In this document: positions 47,501-55,085 of the stretch, in pieces
How positions within the stretch are numbered: position 1 is the first letter of the stretch
Layout: each line of letters opens with the position of its first letter
The notes under the pieces: model-generated
What the model was told of the DNA's origin: nothing
The model's input: the letters and a program-made list of their open reading frames with translations, nothing else
Databases searched by the model: none
DNA from: Acanthaster planci
Taxonomy: Eukaryota; Echinodermata; Asteroidea; Valvatida; Acanthasteridae
DNA length: 63,017 nucleotides
Assembly: GCF_001949145.1 (NCBI RefSeq)
Contig: NW_019091489.1
Coordinates: 320,823-383,839 of the forward strand
Direction of reading: 5' to 3'
Position numbers and translations under genes: made by a program

Positions 47501-47534
47501 CATGAATGACGTAGAAATTAATTTTGTGTGGCAT
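20392..47534 (-). CDS. CEP104: CEP104 (centrosomal protein 104), 5' seven coding exons, 3' part not found
   Basis: Seven exons on the minus strand join in phase to give 313 residues that follow vertebrate CEP104 from its first methionine (MPHKI...) to about one third of its usual length (human about 925 residues). Order: jelly-roll beta-sandwich domain (about residues 1-150), linker with a DYISPMDDLAFDMYQDPE block, then a basic coiled coil with the repeated (Y)DLAK motif. CEP104 is a microtubule plus-end and ciliary-tip protein needed for cilium assembly; human mutations cause Joubert syndrome (known for the family). Exons: 47330-47534, 41970-42051, 39807-39945, 37404-37594 (or 37320-37594), 31622-31731, 30959-31014, 20392-20547. 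Every border is GT-AG and every phase matches. The TOG array and C-terminal zinc fingers were not seen to the left of 20392. Introns range from 607 bp to 10.4 kb and hold most of the window's transposons. Confidence 0.95.
20755..20862. repeat. 108-bp hairpin in CEP104 intron 6
   Basis: The left arm contains TTTTGATTCCAGCAGAATCT followed by TTCTC at 20776-20800. The right arm contains its near complement GAGAAAGATTCTACTAGGAT and CAAAA at 20817-20841. Outer parts (GTAGGAGGCTGATG; TGTCAGGCTCTCCTA) also pair imperfectly. The loop is 16 bases. Probably a foldback piece of a repeat, with pre-miRNA-like dimensions. Confidence 0.6.
21829..21868 (+). repeat. DIRS left inverted terminal repeat (core)
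   Basis: Forty bases containing GTGAGATTCCAGTTGCGCAT, complementary to 29431-29470 except at three positions. Confidence 0.85.
21990..22096. repeat. DIRS internal complementary region
   Basis: 22065-21992 on the minus strand repeats the outer left terminus 21757-21841 (GATTTTATGAGAAAGGGCGA and CGAGAGATTACGTG in both). 22062-22096 repeats the complement of the right terminus (GAAATCTCGCGAGAG against GAAATCTTGCGAGAG). The two parts abut, as expected of the DIRS circular-junction template. Confidence 0.8.
23254..24215. mobile_element. piggyBac-type MITE copy 3 (contains N gap) in the DIRS recombinase
   Basis: Left end TTAACCACTTCATGCCGAGG at 23254, right end GGCAGGAAGTGGTCAA at 24200-24215. 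The right target copy has mutated from TTAA to TCAA. The internal landmarks match the other copies. Bases 23373-23831 are unknown. Confidence 0.88.
23373..23831. other. assembly gap (N run)
   Basis: 459 unknown bases, in the same internal position of the MITE as the other gap. Confidence 1.
24420..24543 (-). repeat. 61/63-bp tandem duplication inside the DIRS recombinase
   Basis: Two adjacent units, 24420-24480 and 24481-24543, share ATCTGTCTG, GATTACTCTGT, TGACCACAA and TTGATCCATC in the same order. On the minus strand both encode a version of MDTxxDGS. Confidence 0.85.
24950..26345 (-). pseudogene. DIRS reverse transcriptase and RNase H
   Basis: Begins with EWENLTSD, then VSGYKLEFFDEPEG and the RT palm: YVASLDLQDAYYSISI carries the first catalytic Asp, YQYKALPNGL follows the usual F-x-LPFGL position, and GYIDDTFLVSP is the YxDD box (about 25870-25900). 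After ELEYLGFIINS comes the connection, then RNase H (IASDASKQGWGA, GGRW, NINILELLA, VKLNLDDTTAVAYIN, DCNELAKELWL). HLPGVQNVTADRKSR follows near 25080. It copies the element RNA to DNA in intact relatives. Broken here by a few stops and frameshifts; best preserved of the element's three parts. Confidence 0.88.
26400..29270 (-). pseudogene. DIRS ORF1 (gag-like), split by a solo LTR
   Basis: The N-terminal part (29270-28515) has a Ser/Thr/Lys-rich start, a short coiled coil (HITQLEKLVEKEE), an acidic central stretch (DLATADDDYNGY) and VEKLKEKCIQ. Just before 28515 comes VPKVNPQIW. The rest resumes at 27063 with ENINAHSRSHDLKLERVQKP, LIKG and, frameshifted, LFGDELGKQIKELQDEQKV. These blocks are typical of DIRS ORF1 proteins (structural, nucleic-acid binding by family). 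A 28-bp insertion near 28535-28562 adds a stop. Confidence 0.7.
27064..28514 (-). mobile_element. probable solo LTR in DIRS ORF1
   Basis: On the minus strand it begins TGTCATCACTATACGC after TCTGG and ends TGATTCTGGCA before a second TCTGG. This gives TG...CA ends with a 5-bp target duplication, the signature of LTR elements. Near the start is GTGATGACCCCAGGTTCACC, like many Gypsy LTRs. No gag or pol motifs were seen inside its 1.45 kb, so it is probably a recombined single LTR. Removing it with one TCTGG restores the DIRS frame across VNPQIW-ENINAH. Confidence 0.75.
29431..29470 (-). repeat. DIRS right inverted terminal repeat (core)
   Basis: Contains ATGCGCAACTGGAATCTCAC, the inverted partner of 21829-21868. 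The outer sequence to about 29490 (GCAAGATTTCAGAATAAAAT) is echoed in the internal complementary region at 22062-22096. Confidence 0.85.
30959..31014 (-). CDS. CEP104: CEP104 exon 6
   Basis: 56-bp exon, residues 243-261, between TTCCACAG and AAG|GTACGT. It encodes EQYDLAKKLKQAIADLQK, which matches human YDYAKKLKQAIADLQK and is the first DLAK-type coiled-coil repeat. The intron that follows is 10.4 kb and holds the DIRS element. Confidence 0.94.
31622..31731 (-). CDS. CEP104: CEP104 exon 5
   Basis: 110-bp exon, residues 206-243, between GTCTGCAG and C|GTAAGT. It encodes KDYISPMDDLAFDMYQDPEV then AQVIRKLDVRKNEAV, nearly identical to human CEP104 at the entry to the coiled coil. This block is the firmest single piece of evidence for the gene. 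Confidence 0.95.
32256..32280. repeat. small perfect hairpin
   Basis: CTATTCAACA and TGTTGAATAG, 10-bp perfect arms, loop AGTAC. Confidence 0.8.
32471..32562. repeat. 92-bp hairpin in CEP104 intron 5
   Basis: The left arm holds ACACAGCTAAGTGGGATTCA and the right arm TGAATCCCACTTAGCTGTGT, a perfect 20-bp match. Both are extended by GCTTAA and TTAAGC outside and ATACAG and CTGTAT inside. There is a five-base bulge in the left arm and a terminal loop of about 14 bases. Confidence 0.8.
32940..33585 (+). repeat. dispersed 650-bp repeat, copy A
   Basis: Runs from GGACCAACTCCAACGATTTT to GGACTCGCAGGAAAAAT and matches 54424-55085 read on the minus strand along its whole length. Shared landmarks: ACCAAATCATGTCTGTA, GAGAGTTTG, ACTAGAAATTCTGCAAA, ATACATCAAAGAAATCAATA, TAATGAGTCGTGA. 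No coding motif. Class not determined. Confidence 0.7.
33937..33996. repeat. hairpin with 22-bp arms
   Basis: TTAACCCTAACACTCCTCAG and its imperfect complement around 33972-33994 (GGATTGAGGAGGGTTAGGG), loop about 8 bases, two or three mismatches. Confidence 0.65.
34184..34759 (-). mobile_element. piggyBac-type MITE copy 4 (reverse)
   Basis: 576 bp, TTAACCACTTCCTGAGG to AGCAAGTGGTTAA, TTAA on both sides. Reversed relative to copies 1-3, shown by the order of AACAAAAGACCA, GACTGCTGGGCATTACC, GCTAATCTGGCCCC and GGTATAAACGT. Without gap. Confidence 0.88.
34912..35509 (+). mobile_element. piggyBac-type MITE copy 5
   Basis: 598 bp, TTAACCACTTGCTGCCGGG to CAGGAAGTGGTTAA, TTAA on both sides, no gap. 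Close to copy 4 across ATACCCACAGGCAGTAATCT and TTTAGGCACTACTCTAAATT, and in the opposite orientation 152 bp away. Confidence 0.9.
35971..36162 (+). mobile_element. tRNA-derived SINE, copy A, with target duplication
   Basis: The head reads CAAGCTCGGTGGTCAAGTGG (A-box region) and ATGGGTTCAAATCCCAC (B-box region), like a tRNA gene. The unrelated tail contains AGCTCTCGGACAAGCAC, ATACAGTGCTTATTAATATA and an AT-rich end. Perfect 12-bp repeats AATGTATATGTA at 35959-35970 and 36163-36174 are the target-site duplication. Confidence 0.88.
36860..37240. mobile_element. foldback (long inverted repeat) element
   Basis: Two arms of about 165 bp are imperfect inverted copies: TTGCGGTAGCACCATGC at the left and GCATGGTGCTACCGCAA at the right, ATATATCTCTTATGAGTA, GTGTGGTTCTG, and an inner AGCTGTTTATATAAGGTGAC against GTCACCTTATATAAACAGCT. 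The central spacer is about 50 bp. No protein coding. A MITE or foldback transposon. Confidence 0.85.
37404..37594 (-). CDS. CEP104: CEP104 exon 4 (3' end ambiguous: 37404 or 37320)
   Basis: Starts after TTTTTGCAG with VSLIAINVIGDE, the end of the jelly-roll domain (human VALVAINIIGD), then runs into an acidic low-conservation linker. Two donors leave the same phase and both restore an Arg codon at the junction with exon 5: AG|GTTGGT at 37403 (191-bp exon) and AG|GTTAAA at 37319 (275-bp exon, 28 extra residues, open throughout). The first has the better +5 G. The linker is poorly conserved across the family, so sequence alone does not decide. Confidence 0.85.
37595..39806 (-). other. CEP104 intron 3
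   Basis: 2.2 kb between exons 3 and 4. TACATGTACATGTACATG tract at 38871-38884 and 39660. No exon or defined element seen. Confidence 0.8.
39807..39945 (-). CDS. CEP104: CEP104 exon 3
   Basis: 139-bp exon, residues 96-142, with acceptor TTAACAG|AT and donor CAG|GTACTT. It encodes the most conserved part of the jelly-roll domain: KTGYKARELKSVHVDAVGQ followed by HKNHVNKYNVYNQ. It ends in phase 0. Confidence 0.95.
40108..40280 (-). mobile_element. tRNA-derived SINE, copy B
   Basis: On the minus strand: GCAGTGGTTAAGACGTCTGC, ACTAGTAAGCAGGAGGT, GGGTTCGAGTCC (B box), then the family tail GAGCATACAGTGTTAATTA. Decayed at both ends; no target duplication seen. Confidence 0.8.
40284..40748. mobile_element. 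TIR element carrying a SINE tail
   Basis: GGGTACCGCAAACAACTATT at 40284 and its inverted partner AATAGTTTGCGGTACCC ending at 40748. The arms extend about 55 bp (GCGTCGGGGAGATGT against ACATCTCCCCAACGC). The middle has a GC-rich unique part (40340-40560) and SINE copy C (40563-40700). No transposase. The flanks show no obvious target duplication. Confidence 0.75.
40563..40700 (+). mobile_element. tRNA-derived SINE, copy C (5' truncated)
   Basis: Begins at AAGCAGGAGGTCATGGGTTC (B-box side) and keeps the complete tail: CAAGCTCTCGGACAAGCACG, CTTTATCAATATATACG, GTAAGGGCAAA. The A-box half is missing and replaced by unrelated GC-rich sequence. Confidence 0.75.
40771..40925 (+). mobile_element. tRNA-derived SINE, copy D
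   Basis: CAGCTGACCCCGGCAAGCTC head, TGGTCAAGTGGTTAAGACG (A-box region), GTGGGTTTGAGTCCAAC (B-box region), tail AGCTCTTGGACAAGCAC and CATACAGTGTTTATCA. Best A-box of the four copies. Confidence 0.82.
40946..40969. repeat. short palindrome
   Basis: AGGGTGTAAGCGCACTTACGCCCT, arms GGGTGTAAG and CTTACGCCC with one mismatch, just after SINE copy D. Confidence 0.7.
41970..42051 (-). CDS. CEP104: CEP104 exon 2
   Basis: 82-bp exon, residues 69-96, with acceptor TTTTAAG|CC and donor GG|GTAGGT. It encodes TKIEFYIGSLPP and a tail RYKRLG, matching the KIEFYI...RRLGY stretch of human CEP104. It enters in phase 1 and leaves in phase 2, which fits both neighbours. Confidence 0.92.
45441..45760 (+). repeat. 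decayed tandem repeats, two unit types
   Basis: First a 40-bp unit (GAACCGGTCTGGTCCCAGGC then CATCTAGGAAGA) in two and a half copies at 45441-45540. Then a 67-bp unit beginning GCCATCAACTTGAAGGAGA at 45541 and 45609, with a fainter third start at about 45716. Confidence 0.75.
46881..47055 (-). mobile_element. piggyBac-type MITE copy 6 (truncated)
   Basis: Begins TTAACCACTTCATGCTGGG and continues GTAACAAAAGACCATACTTG and GACCGAGCTGCTGGGAATTG, the reversed right end of the family. Similarity fades near 47055; about 170 of 600 bp kept. Confidence 0.75.
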
Positions 47535-47613
47535 TGTAGGATGGTTTGACTCTCATTGCTCCACAGTAGTACCAATGATGATGCATGTACATGTACTCAA
47601 TCGTCAAAGGTAA
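47330..47613 (-). CDS. CEP104: CEP104 exon with start codon (coding 47534-47330)
   Basis: The ATG is at 47534. Residues 1-68 contain the conserved blocks GWRSPRFC, YPQEIVIQLAD and RIRKLQLLVHQYLI of the CEP104 N-terminal jelly-roll domain. The donor reads C|GTATGT at 47329 and leaves one base of codon 69. Upstream of the ATG, a pyrimidine-rich CTACTTTCAG acceptor puts the exon start at 47613, so about 79 bases are 5' UTR and a further noncoding leader exon must lie upstream; I could not place it. Confidence 0.93.
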
Positions 47614-50099
47614 CTGAAAGTAGAGAACAAACATTAAGCTATTAAAATTGTCAATATCAGGCAGCAATTGATAAATTGCACGGCTTGATTACATCAAGAA
47701 ACTGCAGCTAACTATAGAGAATTTTCAGTCACATGATTTCAGTCACGTGTAAGTGGAGAGTAGAATTTTACCCCAAAAAATGTTTAAATTGTCAAGAAAA
47801 CTATATCACTGTGATAGAGTTGTGAATTAAGAAAGGCACAGTACATATTTAGCTGGCACAAACTAAATTGACGGATTGAAGCCACTTAAGCACTGAACGT
47901 GCACAGTGACTTTTTTGGTCTTAAAAATCGTCACTGTGACTTTTATCCTTATGAAAACACCTCCAGAACCATGAATCAGAAAAATAAAATATAATACTCT
48001 GTATGTTTGAAATAACAATAGAGAAATATTCTAATTTTGGGAGATATAAAAGCTCAGGAAATCTTTCATGAATCCTCAAAAGTTATAGGCCTCCATGCAA
48101 TTTACCATGTGCACTAGGCCACTAGTCTTGCACAAATGTTAGCGGTAATGTTGATTCATTCGAGTGAGCACCAAAACAAATTAGAATATATCTACTTTAT
48201 CCTTGTACATGTGTATCTTAAAACAACTGTTGAGAAGTCAAGGGAAGGTATAAAGGGTTCGGTATAGCAGATGCTGAGTTATTCCACATTTCCTTCCTCC
48301 ACTTAATTTTGCACCTTGTTCAGGGCTGAACACTGAATGCCAGCACAGCTTTTGTGATGGAAACGAATCTCTGATGTAATTCTTTGTTATTCAGTCTTCT
48401 AATTATGCAGCAGTAGCCTTTTTCTAGTGGTGAAATTCATTGATTACCTCTGTGCCTGTAAAAAAATATCATGATATTGCAACGAAATCCCTTTAATTAG
48501 GACTCCGCCAGTAGTGGGAACACACACAAATCAACTAAACAGAAAAGAACTATTTTTAAATTCGCCACTGGCCAACTGGCCTCTGGCATTTAATTAATGA
48601 ACAAAAATAATTGCATCATTTCAAATATTTACAATTTGACAGTATGGATTCAAATCATTGAATCAGCCCAACAAGTTTCTCGGCTGTAATTCACAATCTA
48701 ATTAGCTCGTGGCTCTAGCCAGCAAGTAAACGAATCAATTGCCATCTTTAAACAGTTTGGTCAGTACTCATTACTGCATCTACAATTATATAGCACAACC
48801 AGTAAATTATACAATAATAACAGAACTACATGTACAGGAACTACAGGCACGGCTGGGATGAGGCACGGGGCACAAATGCATGAAGATAGAAAATAAACTT
48901 AAAGAATTTGTCAGGATATCAATGTGTTTCAGAAGTGGCATTCATACATGTACATGCAACAGAAACAAATCAAAACAGCATGTTGCCTTTGCCAACACCC
49001 AGTCGCAAATCCTCGACAGGCAATAGTGGGCTCTAGTTTTTATACAGAGTGCCCAACCCAGTTTTCAAAAGAAGGAATGTAAGGGAGTGGCCCTCCATTC
49101 TCTGGTGATACAAAATAATTCAATTAAAATGACTGATCTACAGACTACACACTGAGCTCTGCTCAAGCTTATCCAACTTAACAAAAGAGTCCTGGTTAAG
49201 AAAAGAACAAGCCAAATTCTCAGCATGCAATGAGCCATGAGCAAACACAAAAAAGGAATTCTAATTAGACATCAAAAAGGCTTTTCGTTACAATATTCTT
49301 GCATCCAGAGTTTTCCCAAACACATAAAGCTGAAGCCAGTATTGAACTCAAGGCTATCTTGATGCATATTCACTTGCTACATTTTTTAAAAGGCACATTT
49401 AAGAACATAAATTTGGTTTATGCTGTGATTTTATTGTCACAGCAAGTCATTACCCAACCAAAAGTTCAGTTATATTTGAATAGTATTGAATTTAGTGGGG
49501 TTAAATGGTATCAATAAAAATTACCTTATGATATATCAAGGATCGGTACTGGCATTTGTGGACACTAAATAACGATGCTGGATAAAATGATTTAATATCA
49601 CTTTTTACAAAAATGAAGCACTTTTGGCTTTATCGTGTATGCCATTAGTAATGTCTTTGCAAATATGTACATGTACGTTGGGCATATCTCCAGAAAAACT
49701 CCTGTAAGAGACATTTTTAATGGTTTACATGTATCTTGCACACTAAGCGTGCTATGTTGGCAACATGCCCTGCAGTGTCTCCATGTGAGACTACAACATC
49801 CACTAGTATTGAACATTGGCTACGGCTCTTCATTGTTTGATCAGAATTCAAAGCAGTAGTCGTATGGAATGTGACCAGAATGCAGCTTGCCCACTACGCT
49901 CTACCCTATACAAATCTGTGTATTAACTAAATGGTACACTGGCAGCAGTGGGTGAACAAACATGTACGTGACAGTTTCAGTCAACCTTGAAGCCAAGTTA
50001 AAATCTGCCACCAAAAGTCACATAACCTGGAAAAGAGAAGGGCAACTGGCTAGTGACTCTGACAATGACAAGAAAATCATCCATGTCAAGACCAGAGCT
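47614..50099. other. 2.5 kb upstream of CEP104, no gene recognised
   Basis: Expected to hold the CEP104 leader exon and promoter. No CpG-dense block or clear core promoter stands out. TACATGTAC tracts near 48948 and 49668. Confidence 0.45.
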
Positions 50100-52525
50100 G
50101 TATGCAAGCTCAAAGCCTAAAGAGCAGTTATGAGACCTTGATTTCTTCTCACTCGCTTAGAACTATTGCCTGCTCAGCCTCCGCCTTTTTGCCTCAATTG
50201 AACCCCTTCAAGCCATGGCATCTGCTAAACCTGCGGCAGCCAGGGACACTGGAGAAGTGCTTGTTCCAATATCGCCACATCTCAGCCCATTGGCAACCCC
50301 AGACCAGCGTCCAGCAATTGACAAGACTTTCTGTCGGGATAAGCCCTCACAAGAGCAAGTTGAGTGTTTTATTTCCAATAAGCATGATGTTAACATTACC
50401 GACTTTTTTCGAGTATGAGGAAAATATTACTTCTGATACTAAAGTTGCTGATCTTTTGTATGCCCATAAGCATTATTAGTATTCCATCATGCATAACTCC
50501 TTTGTTCTTGATGTTAGTGAGAAAGGTTACACCATCCCCTTTCTGAAACACCTCCTCCTACCCCCAAAATAACTTTGAGTGTGATTTAATAGTTTTAATA
50601 ACGCACTGGTCAGCTTGAGCTTATAAAAATTACGTCAAAGAAGCCATATCGCATCTGGAACGATGGCACTGTCATGAAATGCTCTGATCAACCATATGTC
50701 AATCCTTTATCTACATGTAGCTGTGTCAATAATGAGTTCACATAAACAACAGCTATTTTTAGACTTGAGAGACGTAAACAAACATGTTAGGAAACAGTCT
50801 TTCAAATATGAAGATTCGCATACTGCTTTGATATTCCTCAGAAAGAACAGCTTCCTCTTCAAATTTTATCTAAAATCGGTATACCATCATGTCTGCATTC
50901 TACCAGATCATCAAAAGTATGCACAATGTAGGGTTTGTACGATTTGATAATGGGACCCACATATTTTACAGATTCAAGGTCTTACCGTTTGGCCTGTCAA
51001 CTGCCCCTTCGTTTTTACAAAGGTGCATATAGTCAGACCACTGGTTTAAAAATGAAGGAAAATCGATACTCTATCTAAACAATAGGCTAGGTTATGCAGG
51101 TAGTTTGCTGATGTCAAGAAAGACTTGGCGAACTCTGGTTTTGTACCAAATCCTAGCAAAAGTGCATGGAAAGCCACCATGGAAATGGAACAGTGCAGTT
51201 TGGAGATTAATCTGCAACATGGTTACCGATATTGCAAGAAAGGAAAATTGCCAAAAGTACATGTACGGATGATTTAATCGCTTTAATGAAACCTATGGGT
51301 TCACAATACAGTCGAGAATTTTCTACTTTCTGAAATTCAAATTCTCCTTTCTTTCGCTTTCTAAATATATAGAAATGCATATACATGTACATGTACTGTG
51401 GACCTACATGTACATGTACAGTACATTTATCATATAACTGGTATCTTTGGCATAATGACACATGTAGGGCCTACACACACCATGCCACTGTGATCTTAGA
51501 CTGGTCCCCGTTCCTAATGATTTATTCATAAGCCGTGAGATGTCTGGGCACTATGTAGGGAACGGGGACCTGTGTGATCTCCGCAGTGCGGAGCAGGAGG
51601 AAATCAATACCAAATTCTGTGATATCAAAAAGGAAAAACAGGAGGGGAAACGCTACCAAAATGTTACTTTCAAAGTGAGTTAAACAGTGAAAATGAGTTG
51701 TCATTCCTAATTTAGGTTCGTATTTATTTGATTAATTGTGCAGAAACCAAAAACATTTATTTGTTTTATTCTGTTTTTTTTTTACCGAGAATGGCATTGT
51801 CTGCTTTGTACCCTCAAATACACGATTTTTGCAGATTTTCCTCAAAGTGGAAAACTCTGGACTTTAGATCACAATCCCTTTAAAGATTTACTATGTTCAT
51901 AAACTTGCCAGTCTGGCCAGAAAATACTAGCGGCATACGGTACTTAGTGATTAAGTCCATAGGAGAGATCATGACAAAAACAATTATCACGGAACTCTTT
52001 AAGGTTTTCCTTCCATCACGGCATAAGAACTACATTTCTGGTTACATCATGTTGAGTCCTTTATTAAAAGCAACTCCCATTTAATTTTAAACGTAGCTAT
52101 TCTTACACTAACGCTACATGTTTCACTGGCTATATTGTTCACTTAAATAACTGTCTCTCATAGTAGTCAGTGGTCAAGACAAGAAATATCACGTAGCTCG
52201 ATCATATGGAGAGAATTAAAGGATGTAGAAATTGTTTTACAGTTGACCAATCAGTTGTTAAAATTATGTCTACCGGTAGCATGAAACAATATCTAAAAAG
52301 TATTGCCCTAGATATTAGCACTGAGTCTCCTAGAAATGGAATGGGTGCCTTGGAACAAAAATCAAAAAGCAGCTTTTCTTATTATTAGATTCAGGTGATT
52401 TGGAACCTTCAGACAAAACGTTCCCATGCTTGTCCAGATGCTGGTGTCCATACACTGCAGACCATTTCGCCAGTTACTATTCATGTAATTGTAAAATTCT
52501 AAGGTTTAATTCCAGGTTACGGAAT
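50100..52525 (+). pseudogene. retroelement pol relic (RT and RNase H) of a YR-retroelement-like family
   Basis: Pieces in order. An N-terminal region (50100-50480) of unclear role contains SFVLDVSEKGYTIPFLK at about 50500-50550. RT from about 50700: QLFLDLRDVNKHVRKQSFKY, LFKFYLKSVYHHV (first catalytic Asp lost, reads Tyr), FKVLPFGLSTAPSFLQ, a decayed YLNN in place of the YxDD-type box, and SGFVPNPSKS. After about 600 bp of inserted non-coding DNA (51265-51880), the RNase H side follows: VHKLASLAR, then SSIIWRELKDVE, MSTGSMKQYLKSIALDIS and EMEWVPWNKNQKAAF. This set of blocks is common in cnidarian and deuterostome retroelements that end in a tyrosine recombinase; no recombinase part is seen here. 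Multiple frameshifts; dead. Confidence 0.78.
51498..51573. repeat. inverted repeat inside the retroelement insertion
   Basis: GGTCCCCGTTCC at about 51503-51514 and GGAACGGGGACC at about 51559-51570, perfect 12-bp arms about 44 bp apart, at one side of the sequence that separates the RT and RNase H parts. Confidence 0.6.
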
Positions 52526-54423
52526 GAGAGGCCACCAGCATTTTAGCTGCCGAGGCGTGCAGCCGTGTTTTGCACGGCCAGTTTTGTGAAATCACAGCCC
52601 ATTTTTTCAAGCACTGCCTGGTAGTGCAAATCAAGTGGTGCACTACTTAATTCGAGGCTTGTGTAATCTAGATCCCAAAAAATGTGAAAATAAAATCTGA
52701 GCTAAAATTCAGTCTTTACCCATGCTTTTTCTTGGCAGCAAAATGGCAGATATACCAGAGATGGATTCAGCCACATCCACAAACTGTTGGTAAGGTTGTG
52801 AAGACAACGTGTAGTACACAATTTCATCAAGCACACATCCACCAACATCCCCAACAACCCCATGGGTAATCCCCCCGAGGATGAAGAAAGACATCACAAT
52901 GGTTCTATTTGTGATCTTCGAGCTACAGGGAACCATGCTTCCCTTGATGAATGTGATATCAGGAATACTTTTACCAAGTACACGTACATGTATGTAATGC
53001 TGCCAGCCGGAGGAGTAACACGGCAAACAAGCACCTGCTTCGGACATGCTTTGTAAGGATATCCTGCCATGTCACTGTTAGGATATTCTGCATAAACACA
53101 TGTACTTCAGCTTTCATCTTTAAGTTGCCATGATTGATTGGTTTTAGTTTAGATTTCTTCAGCTTAATGCATTTTCTATGGGTGGTCCTAAACTTTTGCA
53201 AATTATGATTGTGACAGGTTAAATGTCAGCTTCCAGCTGAATTTACTCTGCCAGTTCCTAACTGGTTAAATGTCAAAAGCAGAGAATTTAAGACCTTCAC
53301 CGACATCGCAGGGATTGCAGCAGTCGTACTTGTAGCATAGAGTCTGTAAAATGATGCGTAATTACATTCCGCTGGCTATGTGGGGTTCCAGAGTTATTTG
53401 AGCTGGTGAGTTACCGCCAGGCAGGTCGTCCACTTAACCTAAATGACAGTGTGGCTGTTTGTGCAGCAACTGAATCATTAAGGTGGAACCCTAGTACATT
53501 ATTTATCAACAAAGGAACAAAATTTCCCATGAAAGTTACCAGCACAAAGAATAACAAAAAGGATTTACAATTTATAAAATCAGGCCCTACAATCTTTTAA
53601 AAAGCTGTAGCTGTAACAAAGGAAAACATTAATACGTTGCTCAAATAAAAGCTACTGGTAAGTGACATTTAACCTAATGAATATTCAAAGGAATTGTCAG
53701 TGACGGAAACACACATTATGCATAGGAAACACAACCAAATTGGCTGCTGATGGCTCTAATGCCAGTATTTCTTCTCATAACAAGGGTACTGCAATTTACA
53801 CAATCTTCAGGAATAAAGAGACATGTTACAAGGAGAAAAGAAGATTCAGTGAGACTGACGTGAACTACATGTACCTCACGTCATGTAAGCTGCCTTAAGT
53901 AGCAGTTTTGAAGGAATGGAGCAGCATTTCTGTGGGTACACATTACAAGGGTCATGAAATTCCTATTCTCACGCGCAGCATGATGTCACTAAGGACATAA
54001 CAATAACACATGGCAAAAGGGCAAATTTACAATTTGTGCTATTCAATATCATATCCACGAGTCACCATAATTCGCACGCATGAAGTGTGCGAATTATGGT
54101 GATCAAACTGTGTTCTTAAACTAATTTCTAATGGCTTAATTCTCAGTAGCTGAAAGTTTGACAAAAATCCTGCATGGAATATTGTTATGAAATGCGAGGG
54201 TGTCAGAGATTGGTATGGATAGCAGACTGATACAAGTTTATTGTAAGAGACTGGAATGGATTCACAAGGAACTACTGTTATATTACATATAGCCATGGTC
54301 AGTGAAGTAGGTGTTTGCAAGGCATGTGCATTGTGTTTACATCTGTGGTGTGTATACACATGAATACCCCATCTGTTGCAAGTGAATGTATACATGTTAC
54401 ATGTATATACATGTTATATGTAT
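52526..54423. other. no gene recognised
   Basis: 1.9 kb. Both strands are open between 52709 and 53056, and an ATG with a following GTAAGG donor occurs at 52743-52790 (MADIPEMDSATSTN), but nothing supports a gene. GCGAATTATGGTGA and TCACCATAATTCGC near 54063-54102 form a palindrome. Confidence 0.4.
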
Positions 54424-55085
54424 ATTTTTCCTGGGAGTCCAGTCTGCAATTATAAAAATGGACGTGTTGTCACGACTCATTACCATCAAATGAATATTGA
54501 TTTCTTTGATGTATTACCATGGAGACGAAATACCACAGTGCGCGCGCTATATGTATCCATAGCACGCAAAGCTGCGGACGACGGTACGCACTTGAAGAAT
54601 GCTCTCATTCTTCGGAAACTCAAAGAATTTCAATCCCGGTTCCTTTGCAGAATTTCTAGTACGTCCACCAAGATGCACAATTTGGGCATTCTTGTAAGTC
54701 ATGACGAAAGGAGCACAAACTCTCGACCGAAAAGAGATAATGCGGCACAGTAGAACCTGCACACAGATCGATCCCCGACAAGTGGTGCACGCACATGTAG
54801 CTCCATTTTCATGTACAGTATATGTACGTTCATAGCACAATCAGTCGTGCCGCGGATACCAGTTTCAATGTTTTTCTCCGGTGTTACATCAAACAAATTT
54901 CGTTTCTTAACAGCACCATCAGTGGTCAGATGGTGGAAGTTTTTCACAAACTCAAAGACAATGTTCAAAAGTTTCGGCAAAATTACAAAAAATACAGATG
55001 CAATACAGACATGATTTGGTATATGATTTTGCAAAAATAGTTTATTTTCAAAACTTTCAAAACTGTTGGAATTGGTCTTTAAAGG
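54424..55085 (-). repeat. dispersed 650-bp repeat, copy B
   Basis: Reverse-strand copy of 32940-33585, landmark for landmark (ACCAAATCATGTCTGTATTG, ATTGAAACTGGTATCCGCGG, TCGAGAGTTTG, ACTAGAAATTCTGCAAAG, ATACATCAAAGAAATCAATA). Its 163-codon minus-strand frame is not preserved in copy A, so it is not a gene. Confidence 0.7.

Noticed and set aside
52709-53047. 112-codon minus-strand frame with a possible membrane segment, and an overlapping plus-strand start MADIPEMDSATSTN
   Set aside because: Both strands are open over the same bases and neither shows homology; a tandem decision is not possible from the sequence.
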